From assembly GCA_903837345.1 (NCBI GenBank), contig CAILUG010000047.1:1-64000 (forward strand): a stretch of DNA of 64,000 bases, in the 5' to 3' direction. This DNA comes from an uncultured Gammaproteobacteria bacterium (GTDB taxonomy: Bacteria; Pseudomonadota; Gammaproteobacteria; Pseudomonadales; Pseudohongiellaceae). Position 1 is the stretch's first letter; every line of letters starts with the position of its first letter. This document shows positions 17,850-27,186 of the stretch, in pieces. The notes below the pieces were generated by a model. That model was not told the DNA's origin, searched no databases, and saw only the letters and a list, made by a program, of their open reading frames with translations. The translations under genes were made by a program, and so were the position numbers.

Positions 17850-18671
17850 CTAGGCTGCATTTCTAGCAAAAACGCTCGGGGGTTGATAGCCCAAAGCGCT
17901 GTGCGGTCGTACTTCGTTGTAATCCTTCCTCCAGTCTTCAATTCGTTCTCTTGCTTCGTCCATAGTTCTGAACCAGTGCAGGTTCAGACAGTTGTCCCTG
18001 AATTTCCCGTTGAAGCTTTCAGCAAATGCATTCTGGGTTGGCTTGCCTGGCTGAATGAAGTCCAGTCGTACCATGTTGCTCTGGCTCCAGAAGAACATTG
18101 CCTTGCAGGTGAACTCAGTGCCGTTGTCGCACACAATGCTGCGGGGCTTGCTTCTGGTTTCCATCAGTTGACTCAGGTAACGAGCAACCCGTTCGCCACT
18201 GATTGAGGTCTCCACCAGTTGGCCTACTGACTCCCGCGTGTAGTCATCCACTACGTTCAGCACCCTGAATCGTCGACCACCTGCCAGTTGGTCATGCACA
18301 AAATCCATTGACCAACGCTCATTGGGCCTTGTCGGCAACAGCATTGGGACGCGTGGCCTGTTCAACTTCTTGCGACGGCGGGTTCTCACTTGCAGCCCGA
18401 CGTGGGTATAGAGCCTCCAGGTGCGCTTCCTGTTCTCTACCATTCCTTCATTCTTGAGCAGGCCGTGCAGCATCAGGTAACCGTACCGGGGGTACTGGGT
18501 TGCCAGAGCTAGCAGGCGTTCCTTGAGCGGTGCATCCAGTAGTGGCCTCTGACTTTGGTAACGGATACCGGTTCGACTGACGTCAATCAACCAACAGGCT
18601 CTGCGTTCACTCAGCAGTCCTTGAGTCACCAAGTGGGCGGCTGCCTCCTTGCGGGCCGCCGGGCCTACCAC
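17850..18671 (-). CDS. IS3-family transposase orfB (DDE integrase)
   Basis: Catalytic half of the transposase. The HTH_21-like region (KERLLALATQYPRYGYLMLHGLL) is followed by the rve integrase core: WSMDFVHDQL (first Asp), VCDNGTEFT (second Asp) and the Glu in QPGKPTQNAFAESFNGKFRD. The C-terminus HSALGYQPPSVFA is typical of IS3. It lacks its own good start and is most likely made as an OrfAB fusion through -1 frameshifting in the overlap with orfA. Confidence 0.93.
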   Translation of the reverse strand: MVGPAARKEAAAHLVTQGLLSERRACWLIDVSRTGIRYQSQRPLLDAPLKERLLALATQYPRYGYLMLHGLLKNEGMVENRKRTWRLYTHVGLQVRTRRRKKLNRPRVPMLLPTRPNERWSMDFVHDQLAGGRRFRVLNVVDDYTRESVGQLVETSISGERVARYLSQLMETRSKPRSIVCDNGTEFTCKAMFFWSQSNMVRLDFIQPGKPTQNAFAESFNGKFRDNCLNLHWFRTMDEARERIEDWRKDYNEVRPHSALGYQPPSVFARNAA

Positions 18672-18931
18672 TTTTTTGACAGCACCTCCTTGAGGGCAAC
18701 GTTGTCCAACATCTGTTCGGCCAGTAGTTTCTTCAGCTTGGCGTTTTCTTCTTCAAGGGCTCTAAGCCGTTTGGCATCGGACACATCCATGCCACCAAAC
18801 TTGGATTTCCACTTGTAGAAAGTCTGCTCGGAGATCCCGAGCTTGCGGGTGATGTCCTGGACCTTGCTGCCGGCTTCATGCTGCTTGATGGCGCCGATGA
18901 TCTGCTCTTCGGTGAATTTGGATCGCTTCAT
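18665..18931 (-). CDS. IS3-family transposase orfA (HTH domain)
   Basis: An 88-residue protein with an HTH domain (KFTEEQIIGAIKQHEAGSKV, GISEQTFYKWKSKFGG) and a leucine-zipper-like coiled coil (LRALEEENAKLKKLLAEQ), which bind the IS ends and multimerise. The start MKRSKF at 18931 is preceded by AAAGGAG. At the 3' end the sequence TCAAAAAAGTGGTAG contains A6G, the classic -1 slippery site, which joins the frame to orfB (SKKVVGPAARK). Confidence 0.93.
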   Translation of the reverse strand: MKRSKFTEEQIIGAIKQHEAGSKVQDITRKLGISEQTFYKWKSKFGGMDVSDAKRLRALEEENAKLKKLLAEQMLDNVALKEVLSKKW

Positions 18932-19035
18932 GGGGTGTTCTCCTTTGTTCAAGTTTAAAAGGAAAACCCGCCTTTTGGCTGGTACGATTTACGGGGGAAA
19001 GGTCACCGGCGCCTGCAACCACGGGGGACAGGGCG

Positions 19036-19131
19036 ATGAATGATATCTACACCATCGTGGCCGCAATCCTGGCCACAGGACTTCTGGTCTATCTCATAGC
19101 AGTGCTGCTGTTCCCGGAGGATTTCTCATGA
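19036..19131 (+). CDS. kdpF: Potassium-transporting ATPase subunit KdpF
   Basis: A 31-residue single-helix peptide (MNDIYTIVAAILATGLLVYL...) that stabilises the KdpFABC complex. It overlaps kdpA by four bases (ATGA), and its own start overlaps the stop of the disrupted leader ORF. E. coli KdpF has 29 residues. The IS ends 30 bases upstream, so the leader ORF's ribosome site no longer couples to kdpF. Confidence 0.88.
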   Translation: MNDIYTIVAAILATGLLVYLIAVLLFPEDFS

Positions 19132-20915
19132 CTATGCAAGCCTGGATATTGATGGTGGTCTACATGCTGGTGCTGGTGGCGCTGGCATGGCCGCTGGCAC
19201 GCTGGATGACAGCGGTGATGGACGGCAAGTTTGCGTTCGGCAAACGCCTGGAAGCGCCGCTTTACAATTTGGCTGGTGTGCGGCCTGACCATGAGTCAGA
19301 CTGGTTGCGCTATACCATCGGTCTGTTGCTCTTCAATGGTATCGGTTTTGTGGCGGTCTATGCCTTGCAGCGTCTGCAGGATGTACTGCCACTCAATCCG
19401 CAAGCACTGGCGGCGGTAACGTCGGACTCATCGTTCAACACCGCTATCAGCTTTATTACCAATACCAATTGGCAGGGCTATGCCGGTGAAAGCACGATGA
19501 GCTATCTCACCCAGATGCTCGCGCTCACCGTGCAGAACTTCCTGTCTGCAGCCACTGGCATCGTGGTGGCAATTGCGCTGATACGCAGCTTCAAACGGCG
19601 TTCCGCCGGCACGGTCGGCAATGTGTGGGTGGATCTGACCCGCTGCACACTGTGGATCCTGCTGCCCCTGTCATTGGTGGTGGCTCTTCTCTACGCCTCG
19701 CAGGGCGTGATCCAGAATTTTTCACCCTACCAGGATGTGCAGACGCTGGAAGCACAGACTTTTGATGTGCCGAAAGTCGATGCTGCCGGCCAGCCCATTG
19801 TCGATGCGGCCGGCCAGAAGGTGACAGAAAGCCAGACTACTCAGACCCAGAGCATTGCCATGGGACCGGTGGCTTCACAACTGGCCATCAAACAGCTGGG
19901 CACCAACGGCGGCGGCTTCTTCAATGCCAACTCGGCGCATCCGTTCGAGAACCCGACACCTGCCACCGATTTCATGGCCATCATTACGCTGCTGCTGATA
20001 GCGGCGGCTCTGGTGTTTGTGTTCGGTGACATGGTGGGGGATATGCGGCAGGGCTGGGCGGTGTTCTGGGCCATGACGATCATCTTTCTGGTCAGCGTGT
20101 TCCTGGCCACCCACTACGAGCAGCAGGGCAATCCGTTGCTGGCCAATACCGATCAGGCTGCGACCCGGTTGCAGGCGGGCGGCAACATGGAAGGCAAGGA
20201 AGTGCGTTTTGGCATAGCCGCTTCCGCACTGTATGCAACTGCCACCACCGCAGTGTCCAACGGTTCCGTCAATGCCATGCATGATTCCTTCACGCCGCTT
20301 GGCGGTGCAGTACCCATGGTGCTGATCCAGCTGGGTGAAGTGGTATTCGGCGGGGTGGGCTCGGGACTCTACGGCATCCTGGTGTTCGCAATCCTGGCTG
20401 TATTCATTGCCGGCTTGATGATAGGCCGCACGCCGGAATACCTCGGCAAGAAAATTGAAATCTTCGAAATGAAAATGGTGGCGATTGCGATTCTGGTGAC
20501 GCCGCTGGCTGTGCTGATCGGTACCGCCGTAGCGGTGATGACAGATCCCGGTCGTGCCGGCGTCGCCAATCCGGGGGCACACGGCTTTTCCGAGATTCTC
20601 TATGCGCTGAGTTCAGCCGGCAACAACAACGGCAGTGCCTTTGCCGGACTGTCTGCCAATACACCTTTTTACAACACCTTGCTGGGCATCGTGATGTGGG
20701 TGGGACGCTTTGGCGTAATCGTGCCGGTGATGGCAATCGCCGGTTCGCTGGCCGCCAAACAGCGGCTGGCGGTTACGCCTGGCACGTTGCCCACCCATGG
20801 TCCGCTGTTTGTAGCACTGCTGATCGGGGTGCTGTTGCTGGTGGGTTTGCTCAACTACGTGCCGGCGCTGGCGCTGGGTCCGGTAGTTGAACATCTGCAG
20901 TTGATGAATCGTTGA
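19128..20915 (+). CDS. kdpA: Potassium-transporting ATPase subunit KdpA
   Basis: Potassium-selective channel-like subunit of the high-affinity KdpFABC pump, inner membrane. At 595 residues it carries the repeated selectivity-filter regions: [40 protein letters not shown], and further filters around [20 protein letters not shown] and [14 protein letters not shown]. The length is somewhat above the E. coli protein (557). It is the second gene of the operon, with kdpB 10 bases downstream. Confidence 0.97.
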   Translation: MTMQAWILMVVYMLVLVALAWPLARWMTAVMDGKFAFGKRLEAPLYNLAGVRPDHESDWLRYTIGLLLFNGIGFVAVYALQRLQDVLPLNPQALAAVTSDSSFNTAISFITNTNWQGYAGESTMSYLTQMLALTVQNFLSAATGIVVAIALIRSFKRRSAGTVGNVWVDLTRCTLWILLPLSLVVALLYASQGVIQNFSPYQDVQTLEAQTFDVPKVDAAGQPIVDAAGQKVTESQTTQTQSIAMGPVASQLAIKQLGTNGGGFFNANSAHPFENPTPATDFMAIITLLLIAAALVFVFGDMVGDMRQGWAVFWAMTIIFLVSVFLATHYEQQGNPLLANTDQAATRLQAGGNMEGKEVRFGIAASALYATATTAVSNGSVNAMHDSFTPLGGAVPMVLIQLGEVVFGGVGSGLYGILVFAILAVFIAGLMIGRTPEYLGKKIEIFEMKMVAIAILVTPLAVLIGTAVAVMTDPGRAGVANPGAHGFSEILYALSSAGNNNGSAFAGLSANTPFYNTLLGIVMWVGRFGVIVPVMAIAGSLAAKQRLAVTPGTLPTHGPLFVALLIGVLLLVGLLNYVPALALGPVVEHLQLMNR

Positions 20916-20925
20916 GGTACTCGTT

Positions 20926-22992
20926 ATGACACGCACTACTCTCGCAATGTTTGATCCGGCGCTGCTGTGGCCGGCCCTGGGCGAAAGTTTCCGCAAGCTG
21001 GATCCACGCGTGCAATTCCGCAATCCGGTGATGTTCGTGGTGTACATCGGCAGCATTTTCACCACCCTCATGGCGTTCAAGGGCGAGACCGCCTTCACGC
21101 TGAATGTGGCGCTGTGGTTGTGGATCACGGTGTTGTTCGCCAATTTCGCGGAAGCGCTGGCGGAAGGTCGCAGCAAGGCGCAGGCGGCTGCGTTGCGCGG
21201 GCTTAAAAAACAGACCATGGCCAAAAAACTGTTGCACGAATTCAGGTCCGGCTCGTCGCGGCCATCACTGAAGTGGCAACCGCTGGAAGCCGATTATCTG
21301 CGCAAGGAAGATGTGATAGTCATCGATGCCGGTGAAGTGATTCCTGCCGATGGCATCGTCATCGAAGGTGTGGCCTCGGTGGATGAAAGTGCGATCACTG
21401 GTGAATCGGCGCCGGTGATTCGTGAGTCGGGCGGCGATCTGTCTGCTGTCACCGGCGGCACCAGGGTGTTGTCGGACTGGATCGTGGTGCGTGTTACCGT
21501 CAACCCCGGTGAAACCTTTGTCGATCGCATGATCGCGATGGTGGAAAGCGCAAAACGCCAGAAAACCCCGAATGAAATCGCGCTCACCATCCTGCTGGTG
21601 GCACTGACCATCGTGTTCCTGGGCGTGGTGGCAACCCTGCTGCCGTTCTCGGTCTACAGTGTGAGTGTGTCAGGCAGTGGTGAACCCATCAGTATCGTGG
21701 TGCTGATCGCGCTGCTGGTGTGCCTGATTCCCACCACCATAGCCGGCTTGTTGTCGGCGATCGGGGTGGCCGGCATGAGCCGCATGCTGCAGGCCAATGT
21801 GATTGCGACCTCCGGCCGTGCGGTTGAAGCTGCCGGTGATGTCGATGTGTTGCTGCTCGACAAGACCGGCACCATCACGCTCGGCAACCGTCAGGCGAGT
21901 GCGTTCGTGCCGGCACCGGGCATCAATGAAGCCGAACTGGCCGAGACTGCATTGCTGGCCTCGCTGTCCGACGACACCCCGGAAGGGCGCAGCATTCTGG
22001 CATTGGCCCGCAAACGTTTCAGTTTGCAGGACAGCGAGCAGGCGGCCAAAGGGGCTGAGACCATCGCGTTCTCTGCCCACACCCGCATGAGCGGAGTTGA
22101 TCTGGCTGGTGGCGTGGTGATTCGCAAAGGGGCAGCCGATGCGATACAGCGTCATGTGGTTGCGCTGGGAGGCTCGGTTCCGGCAGCAACCACCAACGTG
22201 GTCAGTGAGGTGTCACGTCGCGGCAGCACGCCGCTGGTGGTTACCAAAGGATCCAAAGTGATGGGCGTGGTGGAGTTGAAAGACATCGTCAAGCCAGACA
22301 TCAAGGTGCGCTTCGCCGAATTGCGCCAGATGGGCATCAAGACCGTGATGGTCACCGGTGACAACAAACTCACCGCGGCGGCGATTGCAGCAGAAGCCGG
22401 CGTAGATGATTTTCTGGCCGAAGCCACGCCGGAAGCAAAACTGCAGCTGATCCGTGAATACCAGGCAGAGGGTCGTCTGGTGGCGATGACCGGTGACGGC
22501 ACCAATGATGCACCGGCGCTGGCGCAAGCCGATGTGGCGGTGGCAATGAACACCGGCACGCAGGCCGCGAAGGAAGCCGGCAACATGGTGGATCTCGACA
22601 GCAATCCCACCAAGCTGATCGAAATCGTCGAAACCGGCAAGCAGATGCTGATGACGCGCGGCTCACTTACCACCTTCAGCATTGCCAACGATGTCGCCAA
22701 ATATTTCGCGATCATCCCGGCTGCATTTGTGGCTACTTATCCGCAATTGCAGGCACTCAATGTGATGCATCTGGGCAGTCCGGCGTCGGCGATCCTGAGC
22801 GCGGTGATATTCAATGCGCTCATCATCGTTGCGCTGATTCCGCTCGCGTTGCGCGGTGTGGTCTATCGTCCGGTAGGTGCGGCCGCACTGTTGCGTCGCA
22901 ATCTGCTGGTGTACGGACTCGGGGGCATCATCGTTCCTTTCATTGGCATCAAGCTGATTGATGTTGTGCTTGTTGCCACCGGCCTGGTGTAG
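20926..22992 (+). CDS. kdpB: Potassium-transporting ATPase ATP-binding subunit KdpB
   Basis: P-type ATPase subunit that drives K+ import. Of 688 residues, motifs include [13 protein letters not shown] (actuator TGES), DKTGTIT with the phosphorylated Asp near residue 312, and [17 protein letters not shown] at the hinge. Membrane segments lie at the N-terminus, around residues 220-290 and at the C-terminus. The serine of TGES that is phosphorylated for inhibition in E. coli (Ser162) is in the conserved position of ITGESAP. kdpC follows after 12 bases. Confidence 0.97.
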   Translation: MTRTTLAMFDPALLWPALGESFRKLDPRVQFRNPVMFVVYIGSIFTTLMAFKGETAFTLNVALWLWITVLFANFAEALAEGRSKAQAAALRGLKKQTMAKKLLHEFRSGSSRPSLKWQPLEADYLRKEDVIVIDAGEVIPADGIVIEGVASVDESAITGESAPVIRESGGDLSAVTGGTRVLSDWIVVRVTVNPGETFVDRMIAMVESAKRQKTPNEIALTILLVALTIVFLGVVATLLPFSVYSVSVSGSGEPISIVVLIALLVCLIPTTIAGLLSAIGVAGMSRMLQANVIATSGRAVEAAGDVDVLLLDKTGTITLGNRQASAFVPAPGINEAELAETALLASLSDDTPEGRSILALARKRFSLQDSEQAAKGAETIAFSAHTRMSGVDLAGGVVIRKGAADAIQRHVVALGGSVPAATTNVVSEVSRRGSTPLVVTKGSKVMGVVELKDIVKPDIKVRFAELRQMGIKTVMVTGDNKLTAAAIAAEAGVDDFLAEATPEAKLQLIREYQAEGRLVAMTGDGTNDAPALAQADVAVAMNTGTQAAKEAGNMVDLDSNPTKLIEIVETGKQMLMTRGSLTTFSIANDVAKYFAIIPAAFVATYPQLQALNVMHLGSPASAILSAVIFNALIIVALIPLALRGVVYRPVGAAALLRRNLLVYGLGGIIVPFIGIKLIDVVLVATGLV

Positions 22993-23004
22993 GAGGAAAT
23001 CGTC

Positions 23005-23616
23005 ATGAATACCAATACTGTCAAACAAACTGATTCAGCGGTGGAAGGCGTGGTGCGTCCGGCGCTGGTATTGTTCCTGCTGCTCACCATAGTGACCGGC
23101 ATTCTTTACCCGCTCGTTGTCACCGGCATTGCCCAAAAGGCATTCCCGGTCGCAGCCAACGGCAGCCTCATCACCCGGGGTGACAAAGTGGTTGGGTCGC
23201 AATTGATCGGTCAGGCCTTCAGCAGCCCGCGTTATTTCTGGAGCCGCCTGTCTGCCACCTCGCCAATGGCCTACAACGCGGCAGCGTCCAGCGGTTCCAA
23301 TCTGGGACCGCTGAATCCGGCGCTGGCGAAAGCTGTGCAGGACCGCGTCGATGCCTTGCGCGCTGCTGATCCCGGCAACACTGCGGCTGTGCCGATTGAT
23401 CTGGCCACCAGTTCTGCCAGCGGTCTCGATCCGCACATCAGCGTGGCAGCAGCCAATTACCAGGCTGGCCGCGTGGCTAGGGAGCGCAACTTGCCGCTGG
23501 CAACCGTGCAGGGCCTGATCGTCAAGCACACCGAAGGCATGTGGTTGCAGTGGTTGGGAGAAGCCAGAGTCAATGTGCTGGAGTTGAATCTGGATCTGGA
23601 TGTAGCTGCACCCTGA
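23005..23616 (+). CDS. kdpC: Potassium-transporting ATPase subunit KdpC
   Basis: A 203-residue single-pass subunit that assists ATP binding by KdpB. The N-terminal helix (ALVLFLLLTIVTGILYPLVVTGI) is followed by a periplasmic domain with GSQLIGQAFSSPRYFWSRLSA and the signature PIDLATSSASGLDPHIS. A clear AGGAGG lies before the ATG. kdpD starts 13 bases after the stop. Confidence 0.96.
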   Translation: MNTNTVKQTDSAVEGVVRPALVLFLLLTIVTGILYPLVVTGIAQKAFPVAANGSLITRGDKVVGSQLIGQAFSSPRYFWSRLSATSPMAYNAAASSGSNLGPLNPALAKAVQDRVDALRAADPGNTAAVPIDLATSSASGLDPHISVAAANYQAGRVARERNLPLATVQGLIVKHTEGMWLQWLGEARVNVLELNLDLDVAAP

Positions 23617-23629
23617 CACCCATGTCAGA

Positions 23630-26335
23630 ATGTATCCCATGAATGGCGAGCGCCCCGATCCTGATGTATTGCTGAGCCGCGTACAGGCTGAAGCAGCTCG
23701 TGCTCACCGGGGCCGCCTGAAGATATTCTTTGGTGCCAGCGCCGGCGTCGGCAAAACCTATGCGATGCTGGCAGCAGCACGGGCAGCGCTGGCGCAAGGC
23801 CGGAAAGTGGTCATCGGCGTGATCGAGACGCACGGCCGCGCTGACACGGAAGCAATGACGGCCGATCTGCCCCGGCTGCCGCTGCGCGAAATACCGCATC
23901 GTGACAGCGTATTGCATGAATTTGATCCCGATGCCGCACTGGCTTTCGCCGTCTCCAATCCCGACACGCTGGTGCTGGTCGATGAACTGGCCCACAACAA
24001 CGCCCCCGGTTCGCGTCATCCCAAGCGTTGGCAGGATGTGGAAGAGCTGCTCAATGCCGGTCTTGATGTGTGGACCGCAGTCAACGTGCAGCATCTGGAA
24101 AGCCTCAACGACATCATCAGTGGCATCACCCAGATCAAGGTGTGGGAGACCGTGCCGGACAGGGTGTTCGACGATGCCGATGAAGTGGTGGTGGTGGATC
24201 TGCCGCCGGATGAGTTGTTGCAACGGCTCAAGCAGGGCAAGGTCTATCTGCCCCAGCAGGCAGAACTGGCCGCCAAACATTTCTTCCGCAAAGGCAACCT
24301 GCTGGCACTGCGTGAGCTGGCGCTGCGACGCACTGCGGATCGTGTCGATGACGAGATGCAAACCTTCCGGCGCGAAAACGTCGGTGAAAAAGTCTGGCCC
24401 AATCGCGAATCGCTGCTCGCCTGTATAGGACCGGATGGTCAGGGCGAACAGATCGTGCACAAGTGCGCGCGCATGGCGGCCCAGCAGGAAGTCGCCTGGC
24501 ATGTCGTGCATGTGGAAACGCCGGCAGTGCAAAGACTTTCCGAACAGCAGCGGGCGCAAATACTGAAAGTGCTGAACCTGGCACAGGAGCTTGGTGCGGT
24601 CACCACCATCCTGTCGGCCCCGGAGCCGGCATCTCCGCTCATCCGCTACGCGCGCGAACACAATCTATCGCGGCTCATACTCGGGCGTCCACAGCGACGC
24701 TGGCGCTGGCCTTTGCAACCAATGCTGAGTGCAGCGATCGAGGCGCAGGCACAGGATCTGGATGTGCTGCTGGTGGCAACCGGCCGCGACAATGGGGTTC
24801 GTCAGCCTGGCAGCAGTGCAGCAGCAGCTCCGCTTGAAAATTTTCAATGGCAAGGCTATGCGGCCGCACTGGCAATCTGTACCGCGACTGCGCTGGTAGC
24901 CACACCGCTGCTCGGTTGGCTGGAACTGACCAACATCGTCATGCTGTTCCTGTTGGCAGTGGTGATTGTGGCAATGCGTTTCGGCCGGGGTCCGGCCGTA
25001 CTGGCTGCGTTTGTCGGTGTGGGAGTGTTTGACTTTTTCTTTGTACCACCACGCTTCAGTTTCGCCGTGTCTGATGCGCAATACTTGTTGACCTTCGGAG
25101 TGATGCTGCTGGTGGCGCTGGTCATTGGCCAGCTCACTGCCGGCCTGAAGGTGCAGGCCAAGGCTGCCACCGGGCGCGAGCAACGCATGCGCAGCCTTTA
25201 TGAAATGTCGCGCGACCTGTCGGCAGCATTGCTGGCCGAACAGGTAGCTGAAATCGGTGCGAAATTCCTGCTGGCGGAATTCCAGGCCGGCAGTGCGCTG
25301 CTGGTGGCTGATGAACACAACCAGTTGCAGACCATGCCGGGTGCGACGGTCACTGTCGACATGAGCGTGGCTCAGTGGGCCTTCGATCATGGCGAAGCCG
25401 CCGGCAAAGGCACTGACACCTTGCCGTCCTGCCCGTGCCTGATGCTGCCTTTGAAAGCCACCATGCGTCTGCGTGGCGTGGTGGCCATTGCGCCGGCAGC
25501 AGGTAATCTGCTCGGCCCGGAGCAGCGGCGTCTGCTGGATACCTGCGCTTCCTTGCTGGCCTCGACTCTGGAACGCATCCACTTCATTGATGTGGCCCAG
25601 TCCACAACCGTGCAGATGGAATCCGAACGTCTGCGCAATTCATTATTGGCCGCAATATCACATGATCTGCGCACGCCGCTGGCTTCACTGGTCGGGCTTG
25701 CCGACACGCTGCATCTCACTGGTCCCTTGCCGCGCGCCGAGCAACAGGAAATCGTGCAGGCCATCCGCAATTCGGCCTTGCGCATGAGTGCGCTGGTCAA
25801 CAATCTGCTTGATATGGCGCGGCTGGAATCCGGCGCAGTCAAACTCAACCGCCAGTGGCAACCGCTGGAAGAAGTGATTGGCAGCGCAGTAGCTGCGTGT
25901 GGACAGTTGCTGGACGGGCGTCCGCTCAACGTGAATCTGCCGGATGATCTGCCTCTGTTGCAGCTGGATGCCGTGTTGATGGAACGTGTGTTTGTGAACC
26001 TGCTGGAAAATGCCGCCAAATACACGCCTGCTGGCACTGCAATTACCATTGCCGCCAAAGTGTCCGGTGACATGGTCGAAATCACCATGGATGACGAAGG
26101 TCCCGGCCTGCCGCCGGGGCGGCAGGAAGCCATTTTTGAAAAATTCGAACGCGGACGCCGTGAAACTGCCATTGCCGGGGTTGGGCTGGGACTGGCAATT
26201 TGCCGGGCCATTGTGCGCGTTCATGGGGGTACCATCAGTGGTGAAACCCGCCCTGAAGGTGGAGCCCGTTTCACCTTGAGGCTTCCGTGCGGGATCCCTC
26301 CCAGTGATGATGGAGCGCATGCAATCGATGAGTGA
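23630..26335 (+). CDS. kdpD: Osmosensitive K+ channel sensor histidine kinase KdpD
   Basis: Membrane sensor kinase for low K+ or turgor. Domains in order: KdpD N-terminal domain with Walker-like GASAGVGKTYAML and VDELAHNN (about 20-230), a Usp domain (about 250-375), the four-helix DUF4118 region (about 400-500), a GAF-like segment, HisKA with the phosphorylated His near residue 678 (AISHDLRTPLASL), and HATPase_c ending near 885. 901 residues is standard. An alternative start is ATG 23639. The last bases overlap the kdpE start. Confidence 0.96.
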   Translation: MYPMNGERPDPDVLLSRVQAEAARAHRGRLKIFFGASAGVGKTYAMLAAARAALAQGRKVVIGVIETHGRADTEAMTADLPRLPLREIPHRDSVLHEFDPDAALAFAVSNPDTLVLVDELAHNNAPGSRHPKRWQDVEELLNAGLDVWTAVNVQHLESLNDIISGITQIKVWETVPDRVFDDADEVVVVDLPPDELLQRLKQGKVYLPQQAELAAKHFFRKGNLLALRELALRRTADRVDDEMQTFRRENVGEKVWPNRESLLACIGPDGQGEQIVHKCARMAAQQEVAWHVVHVETPAVQRLSEQQRAQILKVLNLAQELGAVTTILSAPEPASPLIRYAREHNLSRLILGRPQRRWRWPLQPMLSAAIEAQAQDLDVLLVATGRDNGVRQPGSSAAAAPLENFQWQGYAAALAICTATALVATPLLGWLELTNIVMLFLLAVVIVAMRFGRGPAVLAAFVGVGVFDFFFVPPRFSFAVSDAQYLLTFGVMLLVALVIGQLTAGLKVQAKAATGREQRMRSLYEMSRDLSAALLAEQVAEIGAKFLLAEFQAGSALLVADEHNQLQTMPGATVTVDMSVAQWAFDHGEAAGKGTDTLPSCPCLMLPLKATMRLRGVVAIAPAAGNLLGPEQRRLLDTCASLLASTLERIHFIDVAQSTTVQMESERLRNSLLAAISHDLRTPLASLVGLADTLHLTGPLPRAEQQEIVQAIRNSALRMSALVNNLLDMARLESGAVKLNRQWQPLEEVIGSAVAACGQLLDGRPLNVNLPDDLPLLQLDAVLMERVFVNLLENAAKYTPAGTAITIAAKVSGDMVEITMDDEGPGLPPGRQEAIFEKFERGRRETAIAGVGLGLAICRAIVRVHGGTISGETRPEGGARFTLRLPCGIPPSDDGAHAIDE

Positions 26336-27023
26336 ACTCAGACCCAGCATATTGGTGGTGGAAGATGAGGCGGATATACGCCGCTTCGTGCGGCTGTCGC
26401 TGGAGTCGGAAGGCTATGATGTGTTTGAGGCGGACACCATCAAGCGAGGACTGATTGATGCCGGCACCCGCCGCCCTGAACTGGTGGTGCTGGATCTGGG
26501 GCTGCCGGATGGCGACGGAGTGGATTTCATCCGGGATTTGCGCGGCTGGTCGCAGGTGCCGGTGATTGTGCTGTCGGCGCGCAGTGGTGAAAATGCCAAG
26601 ATCTCTGCACTCGATGCCGGCGCTGACGACTATCTGGTCAAACCCTTCGGTGCCGGTGAGTTGATGGCACGTGTGCGTGCGCAACTCAGACGCCACTCGC
26701 AGCAGACGCAGGCAGGCGAGCCGGTGATCCGTTTTGGCGATGTCAGTATAGATCTGGCGCGCCGGGTGGTGGAGCGCAACCAGCAGCAGCTGCATCTGAC
26801 CCCTATCGAATACCGCCTGCTGACCCATCTGGCCACCCAGCCTGACCGCGTCATCACCTACCGGCAATTGTTGAAGGCGGTGTGGGGACCAGGCCATATG
26901 GAAGACATCCACTATGTGCGTGTGCACATGGCAAACTTGCGCAAAAAAATCGAAGCTTCTCCCTCGATGCCCAGGCATCTCATCACGGAAGGTGGCATTG
27001 GTTACCGCTTTGTCAGTCAATAA
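26328..27023 (+). CDS. kdpE: KDP operon response regulator KdpE
   Basis: OmpR-type response regulator. The receiver domain has VVEDEADIRRF, the phosphoacceptor Asp56 in VVLDLGLPDG and the Lys of DDYLVKPFGAGEL. The C-terminal winged helix includes LTPIEYRLLTHLA and VHMANLRKKIE. I chose ATG 26328 (MSELRPSILVVEDE), overlapping the kdpD stop, rather than upstream ATGs that add eight unrelated residues. It presumably activates kdpFABC; I could not place a KdpE site, and the IS now lies between kdpF and the expected upstream promoter. Confidence 0.96.
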   Translation: MSELRPSILVVEDEADIRRFVRLSLESEGYDVFEADTIKRGLIDAGTRRPELVVLDLGLPDGDGVDFIRDLRGWSQVPVIVLSARSGENAKISALDAGADDYLVKPFGAGELMARVRAQLRRHSQQTQAGEPVIRFGDVSIDLARRVVERNQQQLHLTPIEYRLLTHLATQPDRVITYRQLLKAVWGPGHMEDIHYVRVHMANLRKKIEASPSMPRHLITEGGIGYRFVSQ

Positions 27024-27186
27024 CGAATCCTTTCCGGCAAAAAAATCAAGAGTCAAAATTTCGTAAAAGCTCATAAAATCAGCGCTTTTGGTCGGCAGAA
27101 CAATAATAATAGGCAAATTGTTGACGAATCAGCCCCCAGGTGAAATGCGGGTTATTCGTTTTTTGCCTGGATCCGGAAGTGCCTTT

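Larger units (their letters stand above)
17809..19005 (-). mobile_element. IS3-family insertion sequence, IS407-like, 1197 bp
   Basis: The ends are TGACCTTTCCCC and its exact complement GGGGAAAGGTCA, continuing as imperfect inverted repeats for about 36 bases. It carries two overlapping frames, orfA and orfB, on the minus strand and is flanked by the 4-bp duplication CCGG. The intact frames, intact ends and matching duplication indicate a recent, probably still functional insertion. It sits between the deacetylase gene and kdpF, inside the small kdp leader ORF, and points away from kdp. Confidence 0.95.
17737..19039 (+). pseudogene. Small membrane ORF before kdpF, split by the IS element
   Basis: Removing the IS and one copy of the CCGG duplication restores a 33-codon ORF: 24 codons at 17737-17808 (MDLVFAGLTLLLLLLTFGAA..) and 9 more plus stop at 19010-19039. 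Its stop overlaps the kdpF start (ATGA). A good GGAGGG ribosome site precedes the ATG. Comparable tiny hydrophobic ORFs precede kdpF in some proteobacteria; their role is unknown. In the present sequence the left part hits TGA, the first three bases of the IS, so a 24-residue hydrophobic peptide could still be made. Confidence 0.7.

Noticed and set aside
24665-25582. A 305-codon frame antisense to kdpD
   Set aside because: Gln/His-rich sequence typical of a shadow of a GC-rich gene; no domain.
27024-27186. Riboswitch or terminator between kdpE and kup
   Set aside because: No strong stem with a T-run and no recognisable riboswitch core; only short A/T-rich stretches.
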